A DNA stretch of 64,000 nt from Nocardia nova SH22a. Lineage in GTDB: Bacteria > Actinomycetota > Actinomycetes > Mycobacteriales > Mycobacteriaceae. The notes below the pieces were generated by a model. The model had not been told where the DNA came from. It ran no database searches and saw only the letters and a program-made list of their open reading frames with translations. Positions 43,471 to 53,400 of this stretch are shown one piece after another (within the stretch, counting starts at the first letter, position 1; every line of letters begins with the position of its first letter). The position numbers and the translations under genes are program-made. The stretch lies in NCBI RefSeq assembly GCF_000523235.1, contig NZ_CP006850.1, forward strand, positions 1,302,001-1,366,000. The letters run 5' to 3'.

Positions 43471-44981
43471 GCCCCCACCTTGCTGAACGCGTAGTCGTTC
43501 AGATCGAAATGCGTTGCGCGCCAGGCGGCTTCGATCGTGCTCATCGGCTTCAACGGTACGTCGCCGTGCTTGTCGAAGTAGTAACTGTTCGATACCGCGC
43601 AACTGTCCTGCCAGAACACCTGCCCGTCGCGCCGGTCGAGCATCTGCCGGAAGTAGCGTTCGTTGGCCGCTTCGGTGACCTCGATGCGATCGGCGCGTTT
43701 GCCGCGAGCGTGCCGCAGCAACCGCAGAATGTGCTGGGCCTGCATCTCGATCAGCGTGAAATACGAGGCGCCGTTGTAGCCGTACGGGCCGATGATGGAG
43801 AAGAAATTGGGAAACCCCGGCACGCTCACACCCTCGTAGGCCTGCAGGCGATTCTCGTCCCACCATTTCTCCAGATCGCGTCCGCCGCTGCCGGTCATAT
43901 CGAAGGTCGGCATATTGCCCGACTCCATGACCTTGAATCCGGTGGCGAGAATCAGCACGTCCGCGGGATGCTCGGTGCCGCCGGTGCGCACCCCGGTCGC
44001 GGTGATCTCGGTGATCGGATCGGTCTCGAGTGTCACGTTGTCGCGATTGAACGCCGGGAGATAGTCGTTGGAGAATCCGGGCCGCTTGCAGCCCAGCGCG
44101 TAGCGCGGGGTGAGTTTGTCGCGAACCACCGGATCGTGCACCTGCCGCCGCAGATGGGCGAGTCCGCTGCGTTCGCCCAGTTTCGCCAGCGGCAGCGTCG
44201 AATAGTAGTGCGCCGACAGCGGGAACGTGAGTTCCACGAAGGCCTGGCTCGCGAGCCGCGAAACAGCTTGTCCGCCGGGCAGATACCGTAAGGCGAGGCG
44301 TGCCGGCGCGGGCAGGGCGCTGTCCGGTCGCGGCAGGCACCAGATCGGGGTGCGCTGGAAGACCGTCAGCCGGTCGACCTCCGGAGCGATCGAGGGCACG
44401 ATCTGCACGGCCGAGGCGCCGGTGCCGATGATCGCGACCCGCTTCCCCCGCAGCGACAGCTCGTGATCCCAGCGCGAGGTGTGCATGGTGATACCCGAAA
44501 ATGTCTCCACCCCGGGGATATCGGGCAGTTTGGGCCGGGTGAGCACCCCGGTGGCGCCGATGACGTAGCGCGCGGTGAGGCGTTCGCCGTCACCGGTGTG
44601 CAGCGTCCACACCGCCGCGTCTTCATCGAAGGCGGCGGCGGTGATCGTGGTGCTGAACCGGATTCGCGGCCGCAGCCCGTATTTGTCAACGCACCGCTCG
44701 GCGTACTCCTTCAGCTCACGCCCCGGTGCGTAGACCCGTGACCACCGCGAACTCTGCTCGAACGAGTACTGGTAACTGAACGACGGAATATCCACGGCGA
44801 TACCGGGATAGGTGTTCCAATGCCAGGTGCCGCCCACGCCGTCGGCGTCGTCGACGATCAGGAAGTCCCGGAAACCGGCCTGCCGCAAGGTGATCGCCAC
44901 CCCGATGCCGGAGAACCCGGCGCCGACGATGATCACCTCGTGATCGATGGTCATTCCCGCTCCTGTGCCATTGCCGGTCAT
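43443..44981 (-). CDS. Baeyer-Villiger-type flavin monooxygenase
   Basis: 512 residues. FAD loop EVIIVGAGFSGIGVAITLRQAG, BVMO fingerprint FSGITMHTSRW (Phe-x-Gly-x3-His-x3-Trp), NADPH loop RVAIIGTGASAVQIVPSIA and ATG motif LILATGFKVME are all present. Inserts oxygen next to a ketone or hydroxylates a lipid-like substrate, using NADPH. The ATG at 44981 overlaps the stop of the upstream gene and has AGGAG 5 nt ahead; ATG 44954 also has AGGAG and could be used. Last gene of a four-gene oxygenase operon. Confidence 0.88.
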   Translation of the reverse strand: MTGNGTGAGMTIDHEVIIVGAGFSGIGVAITLRQAGFRDFLIVDDADGVGGTWHWNTYPGIAVDIPSFSYQYSFEQSSRWSRVYAPGRELKEYAERCVDKYGLRPRIRFSTTITAAAFDEDAAVWTLHTGDGERLTARYVIGATGVLTRPKLPDIPGVETFSGITMHTSRWDHELSLRGKRVAIIGTGASAVQIVPSIAPEVDRLTVFQRTPIWCLPRPDSALPAPARLALRYLPGGQAVSRLASQAFVELTFPLSAHYYSTLPLAKLGERSGLAHLRRQVHDPVVRDKLTPRYALGCKRPGFSNDYLPAFNRDNVTLETDPITEITATGVRTGGTEHPADVLILATGFKVMESGNMPTFDMTGSGGRDLEKWWDENRLQAYEGVSVPGFPNFFSIIGPYGYNGASYFTLIEMQAQHILRLLRHARGKRADRIEVTEAANERYFRQMLDRRDGQVFWQDSCAVSNSYYFDKHGDVPLKPMSTIEAAWRATHFDLNDYAFSKVGAQLSRTAAS

Positions 44982-45490
44982 CGGTGCTCCTGTCCGGTGT
45001 GCGCGAAGATGATGCAGTCGACCCGATGTTCGACGCCGTCGACCGTGCGGACGCCCAGCGGTGCGAGCGTCGCGATCGGCCAGGTCACCAACCGGCAGTG
45101 GGGTTCTTGCAGTGCCCGGTAGTAGTGGGTGTGCCACCGGACCCCGGTCTCGTCCTCGGGCGTCAGCTGACGCCGTATCCACCTGTCGCGGACCTGAAGT
45201 CGCAGATTCGCCCGTGCGGCGAAACGGGTCAGCCGCGCGGGGACGAGGGCGGAAGGAACGGGCAGCGGCAGTCGCGGCAGCATCCAGACCGAATCGTGCT
45301 GGAACACCGTGACCCGCTCGGCCTCCGCCACTACAGCGGGCAGCACGCGCGCCACCGCCGCGGCGGAGCCGATGACGGCGACCCGCCGTCCGCGCAGACT
45401 CCGTCTTCCCTCCCACCGACCGCAGTGGATCCGTTCACCCGTGAAGGCCGATCCGCCGCGCGGCTCGGACAATGCTGTGGCACCGGTCAT
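44978..45490 (-). CDS. Free-standing BVMO NADPH-domain fragment
   Basis: 170 residues. It aligns with the middle of the downstream BVMO: FTGERIHCGRW matches the fingerprint, RGRRVAVIGSAAAVARVLPAVVAEAERVTVFQHDSVWMLPRLPLP matches the NADPH-binding stretch, and CIIFAHTGQE sits where the BVMO has LILATGFK. The N-terminal FAD domain and C-terminal third are absent, and the Rossmann loop is altered (GSAAA instead of GTGAS). Yet it is intact, with 4-nt overlaps on both sides. Either a decayed but still translated paralogue or a regulatory/structural partner. Confidence 0.75.
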   Translation of the reverse strand: MTGATALSEPRGGSAFTGERIHCGRWEGRRSLRGRRVAVIGSAAAVARVLPAVVAEAERVTVFQHDSVWMLPRLPLPVPSALVPARLTRFAARANLRLQVRDRWIRRQLTPEDETGVRWHTHYYRALQEPHCRLVTWPIATLAPLGVRTVDGVEHRVDCIIFAHTGQEHR

Positions 45491-46410
45491 TTCGCCACCG
45501 GCTCATAGGTCAGTTCCCGCGACCAGGACGGCGGTGCGCCGAACAGCCGGGCCGGGATGCGGTCGATACCGACATTGAGCATGTCGACGGCCAGCTGCAC
45601 CGGCTGGATGCGATGAATGGTCATGCGCGCGTGATAGCGAACGACGTGATACAGCGGCACCCGCCGGATCGATGGCTTGCGGTCACCGACGGTTTCATAG
45701 CGCCGCACCGCATTCCACAGTTTCTCCTCATCGAGTCCCAGCGCGACGATATTGGCCGCCATCCGCGACAGCAGCGGTGCGTAGAGCATCGCCCCGAGCG
45801 CGAAGGACGGGCGCAGCGCGAGTCCGGCGGTCTCGATCGCGAGCCTGCGCAGTGGTCCGGCGCCGAGTTGTTCGAGCACCTGGAAACCCACGGCGAGGTG
45901 GCGGGATTCGTCGCTGTTGATATGCCGGAAAACCTCGTGGCACAGGGGATCCTGCACCTCGTCGAGCAGGAATTTCACCAGCGCGCCGTCGAGTGCGGTC
46001 TCCAGCGAGGGGATCACCGTGCCGAGTACCGGCAGTGAGAGATCGTCGCCGTAGCGATCGAGCCATTCGATCACCAGCCGGATATTGTTGTTGGGCACCG
46101 GCATTCCATCCTCGGGCAGCATGCCCCAGCGCCGCATCAACGCCAGCTCGGCATTGGCGTGCTTCTGCTCCTCGGCGTGGAAATAGCGGTAGATCTCGCG
46201 CAGGGCGCCCGGGGGCGCCTTGCGGGTGAGCGCCGCGAATCCGCGCGCGCCCACATGTTCGATCCACACCAGATCGGCCATGAAGGCCGCCAGCCGGGGC
46301 CGCTGTTCGGCGGTGATCAGCTCGGCTCCCGGTGCGTCCCAATCGATATCGGCCAGGGCCCATTGCCGGTCCTGAACCGTTGCCAGCATGTCCGGATATG
46401 CGAACGCCAT
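45487..46410 (-). CDS. Ferritin-like diiron protein (PF10118-type)
   Basis: 307 residues. Iron-ligand patterns E-x-x-H are seen in WIEHVG, YRYFHAEEQKHANAE and INSDESRHLAVGF, the arrangement of a ferritin-like diiron carboxylate centre of the family once called predicted metal-dependent hydrolases. Probably an oxygenase acting with the flavin monooxygenase of the same operon. GAGGAGG is 7 nt upstream of the ATG. It overlaps the BVMO-fragment gene by 4 nt and follows the SDR gene by 22 nt. Confidence 0.78.
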   Translation of the reverse strand: MAFAYPDMLATVQDRQWALADIDWDAPGAELITAEQRPRLAAFMADLVWIEHVGARGFAALTRKAPPGALREIYRYFHAEEQKHANAELALMRRWGMLPEDGMPVPNNNIRLVIEWLDRYGDDLSLPVLGTVIPSLETALDGALVKFLLDEVQDPLCHEVFRHINSDESRHLAVGFQVLEQLGAGPLRRLAIETAGLALRPSFALGAMLYAPLLSRMAANIVALGLDEEKLWNAVRRYETVGDRKPSIRRVPLYHVVRYHARMTIHRIQPVQLAVDMLNVGIDRIPARLFGAPPSWSRELTYEPVAK

Positions 46411-46432
46411 TGTTCGACCTCCTCGCGGTGGG

Positions 46433-47269
46433 CTACCGCATCATTCGTTCCAAGAGCCCGGTGACCTGTGTGTAGGGGCTGGGGAGCAGTCGTTTGGACT
46501 GCCAGATGAGTTTGGCCTCGACCTGCGGCACGACGTAGAGACGGCCGTGGTCGACGGCGTCGAGGGTGGTGCGCGCGATCGAGTCGGGGGAGCGGCCGGT
46601 CCAGCGCAGCATCGCATCGCCCAGCCGCGCGACGGTCGGGTCTTCGATATCGGCGCCGGCGAGGATATTGGTCCGCACCGCCGTGGGGCACAGTGCCGTG
46701 ACGCTCACGCCGGTTCCGGCGAGTTCGGCCGACAACGTCTCCGACAGTGCGAGCACCCCCGCCTTGCTGACGTTGTACGCGCCCATCCGGGGTGCGGCGC
46801 CGAATGCCGCGGCCGAGGCGGTGTTCACGATCGCCCCCCGTCCGGCGTCCCGCAGTCGCGGCGCGAAGACGTGACATCCGTGGACGACGCCCCACAGATT
46901 CACATCGAGTACCTGATGCCACTCGTCGAGCGGCGCCTCGCCGATCACCTCGCCGCCCCGCCCGATCCCGGCATTGTTGATCACCACCGTGGGCGCCGCG
47001 CCGTACCAGTCCTCGGCGGTGTCGGCCAACTCCTCGACCTGGTCGGCCACGCGCACATCGCAGGCGACGGCGAGGGCGGCCGCACCGGACGCGGTGATCT
47101 CGTCGGCGGTCGCACGCGCGCTGTCGATGTCGATATCGGCGCACACCACCCGGCCGCCGCGCCGGGCGAGTTCGGTCGCGAACGCCCGGCCGATACCGCT
47201 TCCGGCGCCGGTGACCACCGCGTCCGCCCGTTCGGTGCGGCGGGGACCGGCGAAGGGATTGAGCCGCAT
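46433..47269 (-). CDS. Short-chain dehydrogenase, first gene of the oxygenase operon
   Basis: 278 residues. ADAVVTGAGSGIGRAFATELARRGGRVVCADIDIDSARATADEI (NAD-binding), NNAGIGRGG, catalytic Ser in NTASAAAFG and YNVSK. The C-terminal extension (YVVPQVEAKLIWQSKRLLPSPYTQVTGLLERM) is typical of SDRs beside BVMOs in mycobacteria and nocardiae. Likely oxidises an alcohol to the ketone used by the BVMO. ATG with GGGAG upstream. Divergent TetR gene at 47370. Confidence 0.86.
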   Translation of the reverse strand: MRLNPFAGPRRTERADAVVTGAGSGIGRAFATELARRGGRVVCADIDIDSARATADEITASGAAALAVACDVRVADQVEELADTAEDWYGAAPTVVINNAGIGRGGEVIGEAPLDEWHQVLDVNLWGVVHGCHVFAPRLRDAGRGAIVNTASAAAFGAAPRMGAYNVSKAGVLALSETLSAELAGTGVSVTALCPTAVRTNILAGADIEDPTVARLGDAMLRWTGRSPDSIARTTLDAVDHGRLYVVPQVEAKLIWQSKRLLPSPYTQVTGLLERMMR

Positions 47270-47353
47270 GTGAACTCCCGGAGCCGTCGTTGGCCTTCGC
47301 GGCAAATTGGCCGCGCCTGCCACCAATTAGGCGCGCGCTGGCGGAGAATGTCA

Positions 47354-47377
47354 ACCGTCATAGGGGAGAATGACGGT
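47354..47377. promoter_or_regulatory. Operator overlapping the TetR start
   Basis: ACCGTCAT (47354-47361) and ATGACGGT (47370-47377) are perfect 8-bp arms around AGGGGAGA, which is also the ribosome site. The right arm includes the start codon, so binding would block both transcription and possibly initiation. Confidence 0.6.
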
Positions 47378-48101
47378 CATGGACGCGCGACAACAGGCAG
47401 ACGCCCGCGCCGAGACACCGCACGCGGACCGAGGGGCCGATACGACCGGTGCGGCTCCGCGCGCAGAAACCCCGCGTACGGCTCCGCGCACCTGGGGCGG
47501 GCGGACTCCGGAGCAGAGACGCGCCGAGCGCCGTGCCCGCCTGCTCGCGGCGGCCCTCGACATCTGGCTCGAAAACGGCTGGGCGGCGGTCACCATGCGC
47601 GGCGTGTGCGCCCGCGCCGCGCTCAACGACCGCTACTTCTACGAGCATTTCGCCGACCGCGACGAACTGCTCGCCACGGTGTGGGACGAGGTCTGCATCG
47701 AGGTCTTCGGCGAGCTGACCGCGGTGACCGTCGAGAACATCGGCCGCCCGCCCCTGGAGATTCAGCGCATGACGATCGAGCGCGCGATCGAACTCCAATC
47801 CGGCCACGCCCGCATCCTGTCCGCCGATCACGCCGGCAGCGCGATCCTCGAGGCGCGCCGGTCGAAGATGCTCGCCGACGCCACCGACTGGCTCATGGCC
47901 GCCGCCGGCCCCTATCTGCACCCCGGTGTGGACCCGCTGTCCCTGCGGATGAGCACCCTCATGGGCATCGGCGGATTCCTGGAACTCCTCGCGGCCTGGC
48001 GAGCGGGCACCCTCGACGTCGACGCTGAACGGCTGATCGAGCACACCGGCGCCCACGCGGCACTGCTGTCGGCGCAGTACCTGGAAATCACCCCGGAGTG
48101 A
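47370..48101 (+). CDS. TetR-family regulator of the oxygenase operon
   Basis: 243 residues, with a 45-residue polar Ala/Thr/Arg N-terminal extension before the HTH: RRARLLAAALDIWLENGWAAVTMRGVCARAALNDRYFYEHFADRDELLATVWDE (about 54-107). Divergent from the SDR-diiron-BVMO operon with a palindrome at its own start, so it probably controls both units. ATG 47370 follows GGGGAGA; ATG 47379 is a possible alternative. Confidence 0.84.
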   Translation: MTVMDARQQADARAETPHADRGADTTGAAPRAETPRTAPRTWGGRTPEQRRAERRARLLAAALDIWLENGWAAVTMRGVCARAALNDRYFYEHFADRDELLATVWDEVCIEVFGELTAVTVENIGRPPLEIQRMTIERAIELQSGHARILSADHAGSAILEARRSKMLADATDWLMAAAGPYLHPGVDPLSLRMSTLMGIGGFLELLAAWRAGTLDVDAERLIEHTGAHAALLSAQYLEITPE

Positions 48102-48119
48102 TCTGAGATTTACTGTGCG

Positions 48120-48755
48120 CTAGGGCTTTTCGGTGGCAAAGGCGCGCAGGAAGGTGTCCGTGGCCGCATCGGCGATCGCGTCGAGTTCGCGCGCGTCGAC
48201 CGTGCGGGTGCCCAGCCGGGAGCGTGCCTCCAGCGGTCCGGTCAGCAGGGACAGGAATTGCTCGGCGGCGCGCTCGGGGTCGGTGGTGCGCAACCGGCCG
48301 TCCAGCGCGAGCCGAGCGAGCCGGTCGGCCAGGGTGTCGGCGAGGTGCAGTGAGGTGTGTTCCTGTACTGCCAGTACCAGATCCGGGAAGGTGCTCGATT
48401 CGGCGTAGGTCAGCGCCCGCAGGGCGTGGGCGCGCGGACCGGCGCAGATTTGCAGCAGTTCCCGTGCCGCGGTGCGCAGCGCCGGGCCGGGGTCGTCGTC
48501 GACTCCGCGCAGCGGTTCGATCGCCTTCGCGCACTCCGCGGCGATCTCGCCGGCGGCGGCTGTCACAGTGTTGCGGAACAGCGTCTCCTTGTCCCGGAGA
48601 TGGTTGTAGACAGTGGGTTTGGCGACACCGGCCTCGTCCGCGATCTCCTGTACGCAGGCGCGGTCGTAGCCGCGCCGGGCGAACACGGTGAAGGCGACAT
48701 CCAGGATCGCTTGCCGTTTGTCGATCCGGCCGCGGGTGGTCGTCACCTTGGTCAC
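48120..48755 (-). CDS. TetR-family regulator
   Basis: 211 residues. HTH: RQAILDVAFTVFARRGYDRACVQEIADEAGVAKPTVYNHLRDKETLFRNTV (about 14-64), then a TetR_C_ domain with AARELLQICAGPRAHALRALTYAESSTFPDL, the AefR-like form. Of two adjacent GTG codons I take 48755 because TACGAT (48762-48767, minus strand) ends 6 nt upstream. Divergent from the Dabb gene with perfect palindromes between, so it probably represses that gene. Confidence 0.86.
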   Translation of the reverse strand: MTKVTTTRGRIDKRQAILDVAFTVFARRGYDRACVQEIADEAGVAKPTVYNHLRDKETLFRNTVTAAAGEIAAECAKAIEPLRGVDDDPGPALRTAARELLQICAGPRAHALRALTYAESSTFPDLVLAVQEHTSLHLADTLADRLARLALDGRLRTTDPERAAEQFLSLLTGPLEARSRLGTRTVDARELDAIADAATDTFLRAFATEKP

Positions 48756-48821
48756 CACTGCATCGTACTGCCGGGTTCGGTTCGATGAATTGATGCGACT
48801 GCTCTTGTGTTCCGGACAGTA

Positions 48822-49271
<450 letters not shown>

Positions 49272-49301
49272 GCCGGACGCGGTGGTGAACGACCTGCCGG
49301 T

Positions 49302-50387
49302 CTAGGTCAGCAGTTCGGCGTCGATGCCGTAGACGCGCTGGGCATTGGTGCGGAAGATCTGTTCGAGTTCTTCCACGCTCCCGTCCCGGTCCGCGAGGAC
49401 GTCCACCACCGCCTGCGCGCTGTTGGCGATCGTCGTAATCGGTTTGTCCACAGGATAATTCGAGCCCCAGATCAACCGCTGCGCACCGAAGACGTCGAAG
49501 GCGTGATGCAGCAGCGGGGCGGTGCGGTCGAGGAGTTCGGCCACCGAGGTCGTGCTGCCGCGCGCCGGGACCGGGTGGCCCAGGATCGGCATGGCCAGTC
49601 CGCTGACCTTCGCCATCACATTGGGATGTGTTGCGAGCGTGGCGATATCGTCGCGCCACTGCACGAACAACTCCCGGCGCCGCCCCGGGTTGGTGCCGGT
49701 GTCCTTGCCCACCGGCCCGAAGATTCCGGCAGGTGTGCCGAGATGGTTGAGCACGATGGTCACCTCGGGGTAGCGGCTCGCGAGCCGGGTGACCTCCGGG
49801 ATCTGATGGGAGTACACCCACGCCTCGAACGACAGTCCGCGTTCGGCGAGCACCGCGAATCCGTCGAGGAAGGCGGACGCCGACAGTGCCCCCTCGGCCT
49901 TGCAGAACGACCGCACCCCGGTGTCCGGGTGGTGGGCGACCATGGTGCGGATACCGCGGAAAAGCGGCGACGCCGATTGATGTTTGTCGATCAGTTCGGC
50001 GAATCCGGGCACCGACGGATCGCCGCTGCCCATGATCGCGCCCAGCGCCGGGGTGTCGACACCGAACGGCAGACTCGCCACCCAGCGCGTCTCGTCGGCC
50101 TTGGCATCGGGTGCGCGACCGGCCCATTCGACCTCGATGTGCACCAGCGCCTCCACCGGGACGTCGCCCACATCCGCCCGATAGTCCGCGGGCAGATACG
50201 GCCGCAGATAGGCATCGGGAATTCCGACGAAATCGCGATCCCGCTTGGGTGCCAGCCGCGCGGCCTTGTCCACCGAGACCGGGACGAACCGGAACAGTTT
50301 GGCGAGGGTGCTGAAGTCGCGCGGAGTATTCAGCGGATCCCACTGATGGATATGTGCGTCCACAACGCTGATACCGGCGAGGTCCAT
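49302..50387 (-). CDS. Amidohydrolase family 2 (TIM-barrel metal hydrolase)
   Basis: 361 residues. Metal motifs VVDAHIHQWDP (His-x-His at the first strand), IVLNHLGTP and IWGSNYPVDKP (catalytic Asp) are those of the PF04909 lactonase/decarboxylase group. Probably hydrolyses a lactone or decarboxylates an aromatic acid. AAAGGGTG lies 5 nt before the ATG. Convergent with the Dabb gene; icmF follows on the same strand after 80 nt. Confidence 0.85.
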   Translation of the reverse strand: MDLAGISVVDAHIHQWDPLNTPRDFSTLAKLFRFVPVSVDKAARLAPKRDRDFVGIPDAYLRPYLPADYRADVGDVPVEALVHIEVEWAGRAPDAKADETRWVASLPFGVDTPALGAIMGSGDPSVPGFAELIDKHQSASPLFRGIRTMVAHHPDTGVRSFCKAEGALSASAFLDGFAVLAERGLSFEAWVYSHQIPEVTRLASRYPEVTIVLNHLGTPAGIFGPVGKDTGTNPGRRRELFVQWRDDIATLATHPNVMAKVSGLAMPILGHPVPARGSTTSVAELLDRTAPLLHHAFDVFGAQRLIWGSNYPVDKPITTIANSAQAVVDVLADRDGSVEELEQIFRTNAQRVYGIDAELLT

Positions 50388-50469
50388 GACACCCTTTCGT
50401 CGCGGCGACGGTCCGATCAGCGCATTGTCACACGCTCACGCACCCGGGCGGGGCACATCGACCCCCACC

Positions 50470-53400
50470 TCACACATTACGGCGGTATTGCCCGCCGACG
50501 GTGAAGAAGCAATCGGTGATCTGCTGCAGCGTGCACACCCGGGCGGCGTCCATCAGCACCTCGAAGACGTTCTCGTCACCGCGCGCGGCGGCCTCCAGCC
50601 GGGCCAGCGCCTCCTGCGCGGCGTCGCGATGGGTGGTGGCGAATTCCTCGGTGCGCCGCAACTGGGACTGCTTCTCGGCCTCGGTGCCGCGCGCCAACTC
50701 CAGCACCTGATGTGTCTCGCCGTGCGGATTGCGGAAGGTGTTGACCCCGATGATCGGTAGCGTGCCGTCGTGTTTGCGTTGTTCGTAGCGCATCGATTCA
50801 TCCTGGATCCGCCCGCGCTGATATCCGGTCTCCATCGCGCCCAGCACCCCGCCGCGTTCGCTGATCCGCTCGAATTCGGCGAGTACCGCCTCCTCCACCA
50901 GATCGGTCAGCTCGTCGATGACGAAACTGCCCTGCAGCGGATTCTCGTTCATCGCCAGGCCCCATTCCTTGTTGATGATCAACTGGATGGCCAGGGCGCG
51001 GCGCACCGATTCCTCGGTGGGGGTGGTCACCGCCTCGTCGTAGGCGTTGGTGTGCAGGCTGTTGCAGTTGTCGTAGATGGCGATCAATGCCTGCAGGGTG
51101 GTGCGGATGTCGTTGAAATTCATCTCCTGCGCGTGCAGGGAGCGGCCCGAGGTCTGAATGTGGTACTTCAGCTTCTGCGATCGGTCGTTCGCACCGTATT
51201 TGTCGCGCATGGTGATGGCCCAGATCCGCCGCGCCACCCGGCCGATCACCGAATACTCCGGATCCATGCCGTTGGAGAAGAAGTACGACAGATTCGGCGC
51301 GAAATCGTCGATATCCATCCCGCGCGCGAGATATGCCTCCACGTAGGTGAATCCGTTGGCCAGGGTGAATGCCAGCTGGCTGATCGGATTGGCCCCCGCC
51401 TCGGCGATGTGATAGCCCGAGATCGACACCGAGTAGAAGTTGCGAACCTTGTTGCGCACGAACCATTCCTGGATATCGGCCATCATGCGCAGACTGAACT
51501 CGGTGGAGAAGATGCAGGTGTTCTGTCCCTGATCCTCCTTGAGGATATCGGCCTGCACCGTGCCGCGTACCGTCGACAGGGTGCGGGCGCGCAGTTCCGC
51601 GGCCTCCCCGGCATCGGGCTCGCGTCCGGTGTCGTCCCGGAAACGTTGCAGCGCTCGATCCATCGCGGTGTTGAGGAAGAAGGCCAGGATCGTCGGGGCC
51701 GGGCCGTTGATGGTCATCGACACCGAGGTCGTGGGCGCGGCGAGATCGAAGCCGTCGTAGAGCGCCTTCATATCGTCGACGGTCGCGATGGAAACCCCTG
51801 AGGTGCCGACCTTTCCGTAGATATCGGGCCGGGGCGCCGGATCGTGGCCGTAGAGCGTCACCGAATCGAAGGCGGTCGACAGCCGCTTGGCCTCGGAATG
51901 TTCCGAGAGGACCTTGAACCGGCGATTGGTGCGGAACGGATCCCCCTCTCCGGCGAACATGCGCGCCGGATCCTCGTTGTCGCGCTTGAACGCGAAGACG
52001 CCGCCGGTATAGGGGAAGTAGCCGGGTAGATTCTCCGAGCGCAGGAACCGCAGCAGCTCACCGTGATCGGTGAACCGCGGCAGCGCCACCCGCGGAATCG
52101 AACTGTCGGACAGCGAGGTCCGGCGTAGCGCAGTGCGGATCTCCCGATCGCGGACCCGCACGATCTGCTCGTCGCCGCGATAGGACTCCGCCAGCTGCGG
52201 CCAGTTCTTCAGCAGCGTGGCCGATTCCGTGCTCAGCGCGCCGGTCGCGTCCTCGAGCAGCCGCGCCACCTCGCCCCGCGCGGCGGAAACTCCGGTGGCG
52301 GAACCGGATTCGTCCTCCGGCAGCTCGGCGAGAACCTGGTCGATACGCTGCACCCGCTGTGCGGCGGCCACCTGACGCAGCGTCTCGGCGTGGTAATCGC
52401 GTACCGTTTCGGCGATCTCGGCCAGATACCGCACCCGGCCCGGCGGAATGATCTGCGCGAACCGCGTGGAGGCCTTGGTGTCGACCCGCGGCAGCACACC
52501 CTCCTCCAGCGGCAGTCCCTGTTCGCCGAGCCGGGCGGCCAGGTATTGATAGAGCGCGGTGACGCCGTCGTCGTTGAAAGTCGCCGCGCTGGTACCGAAT
52601 ACCGGCATGTCCTCCGGCGCGGACCCGAACGCCTCCCGATTGCGTACCAGTTGCCGCGCGACATCGCGCAGAGCGTCCTCGGCCCCGCGGCGCTCGAACT
52701 TGTTGATGGCCACCACATCCGCGAAATCGAGCATGTCGATCTTCTCGAGCTGCGAGGCCGCGCCGAATTCCGGCGTCATCACATACAGCGAGAGATCGAC
52801 GTGATCGACGATCGCCGCATCGCCCTGTCCGATGCCCGGTGTCTCCAGGATCACCAGGTCGTATCCGGCCGCCTTGCAGGCCAGGATCATCGCGTCGATA
52901 TTCGTCGGCAGTTCGCGGGCTCCGCGCGTGGCCAGTGACCGGAAGTAGATGTGATCGGCGTCGAGCGAATTCATCCGGATGCGGTCGCCGAGCAGTGCGC
53001 CGCCACCACGACGACGGGTCGGATCGATCGCGAGAATCGCCACCCGCAGTTTGTCCTGCTGATCGGTGCGCAGCCGCCGCACGAGTTCGTCGGTGAGCGA
53101 GGACTTTCCGGAGCCGCCGGTGCCCGTGATGCCCAGCACCGGCACATTGCGCCCGGCCGCGGCGGCCTGTAAACGGTCCAGATCGGCCGCGGGCAGCGCG
53201 TCGGCCTGCAGACAGGTCATGGTGCGCGCCAACGCGAATCGCTCACCGGCGAGCACCGCCTCGATCGGCGCCGGATCGGTGGACAGATCCACATCGCAGG
53301 CCCGCACGAGTTCGTTGATCATGCCCGGCAACCCGAGATGCTGACCGTCTTCCGGAGAGAAGATGCGCACCCCGGCCGCCGCCAGCCGCTCGATCTCCTC

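Noticed and set aside
50388..50469. A separate small gene between the amidohydrolase and icmF
   Set aside because: Only 80 nt and no start with a ribosome site; it is upstream sequence of the amidohydrolase.
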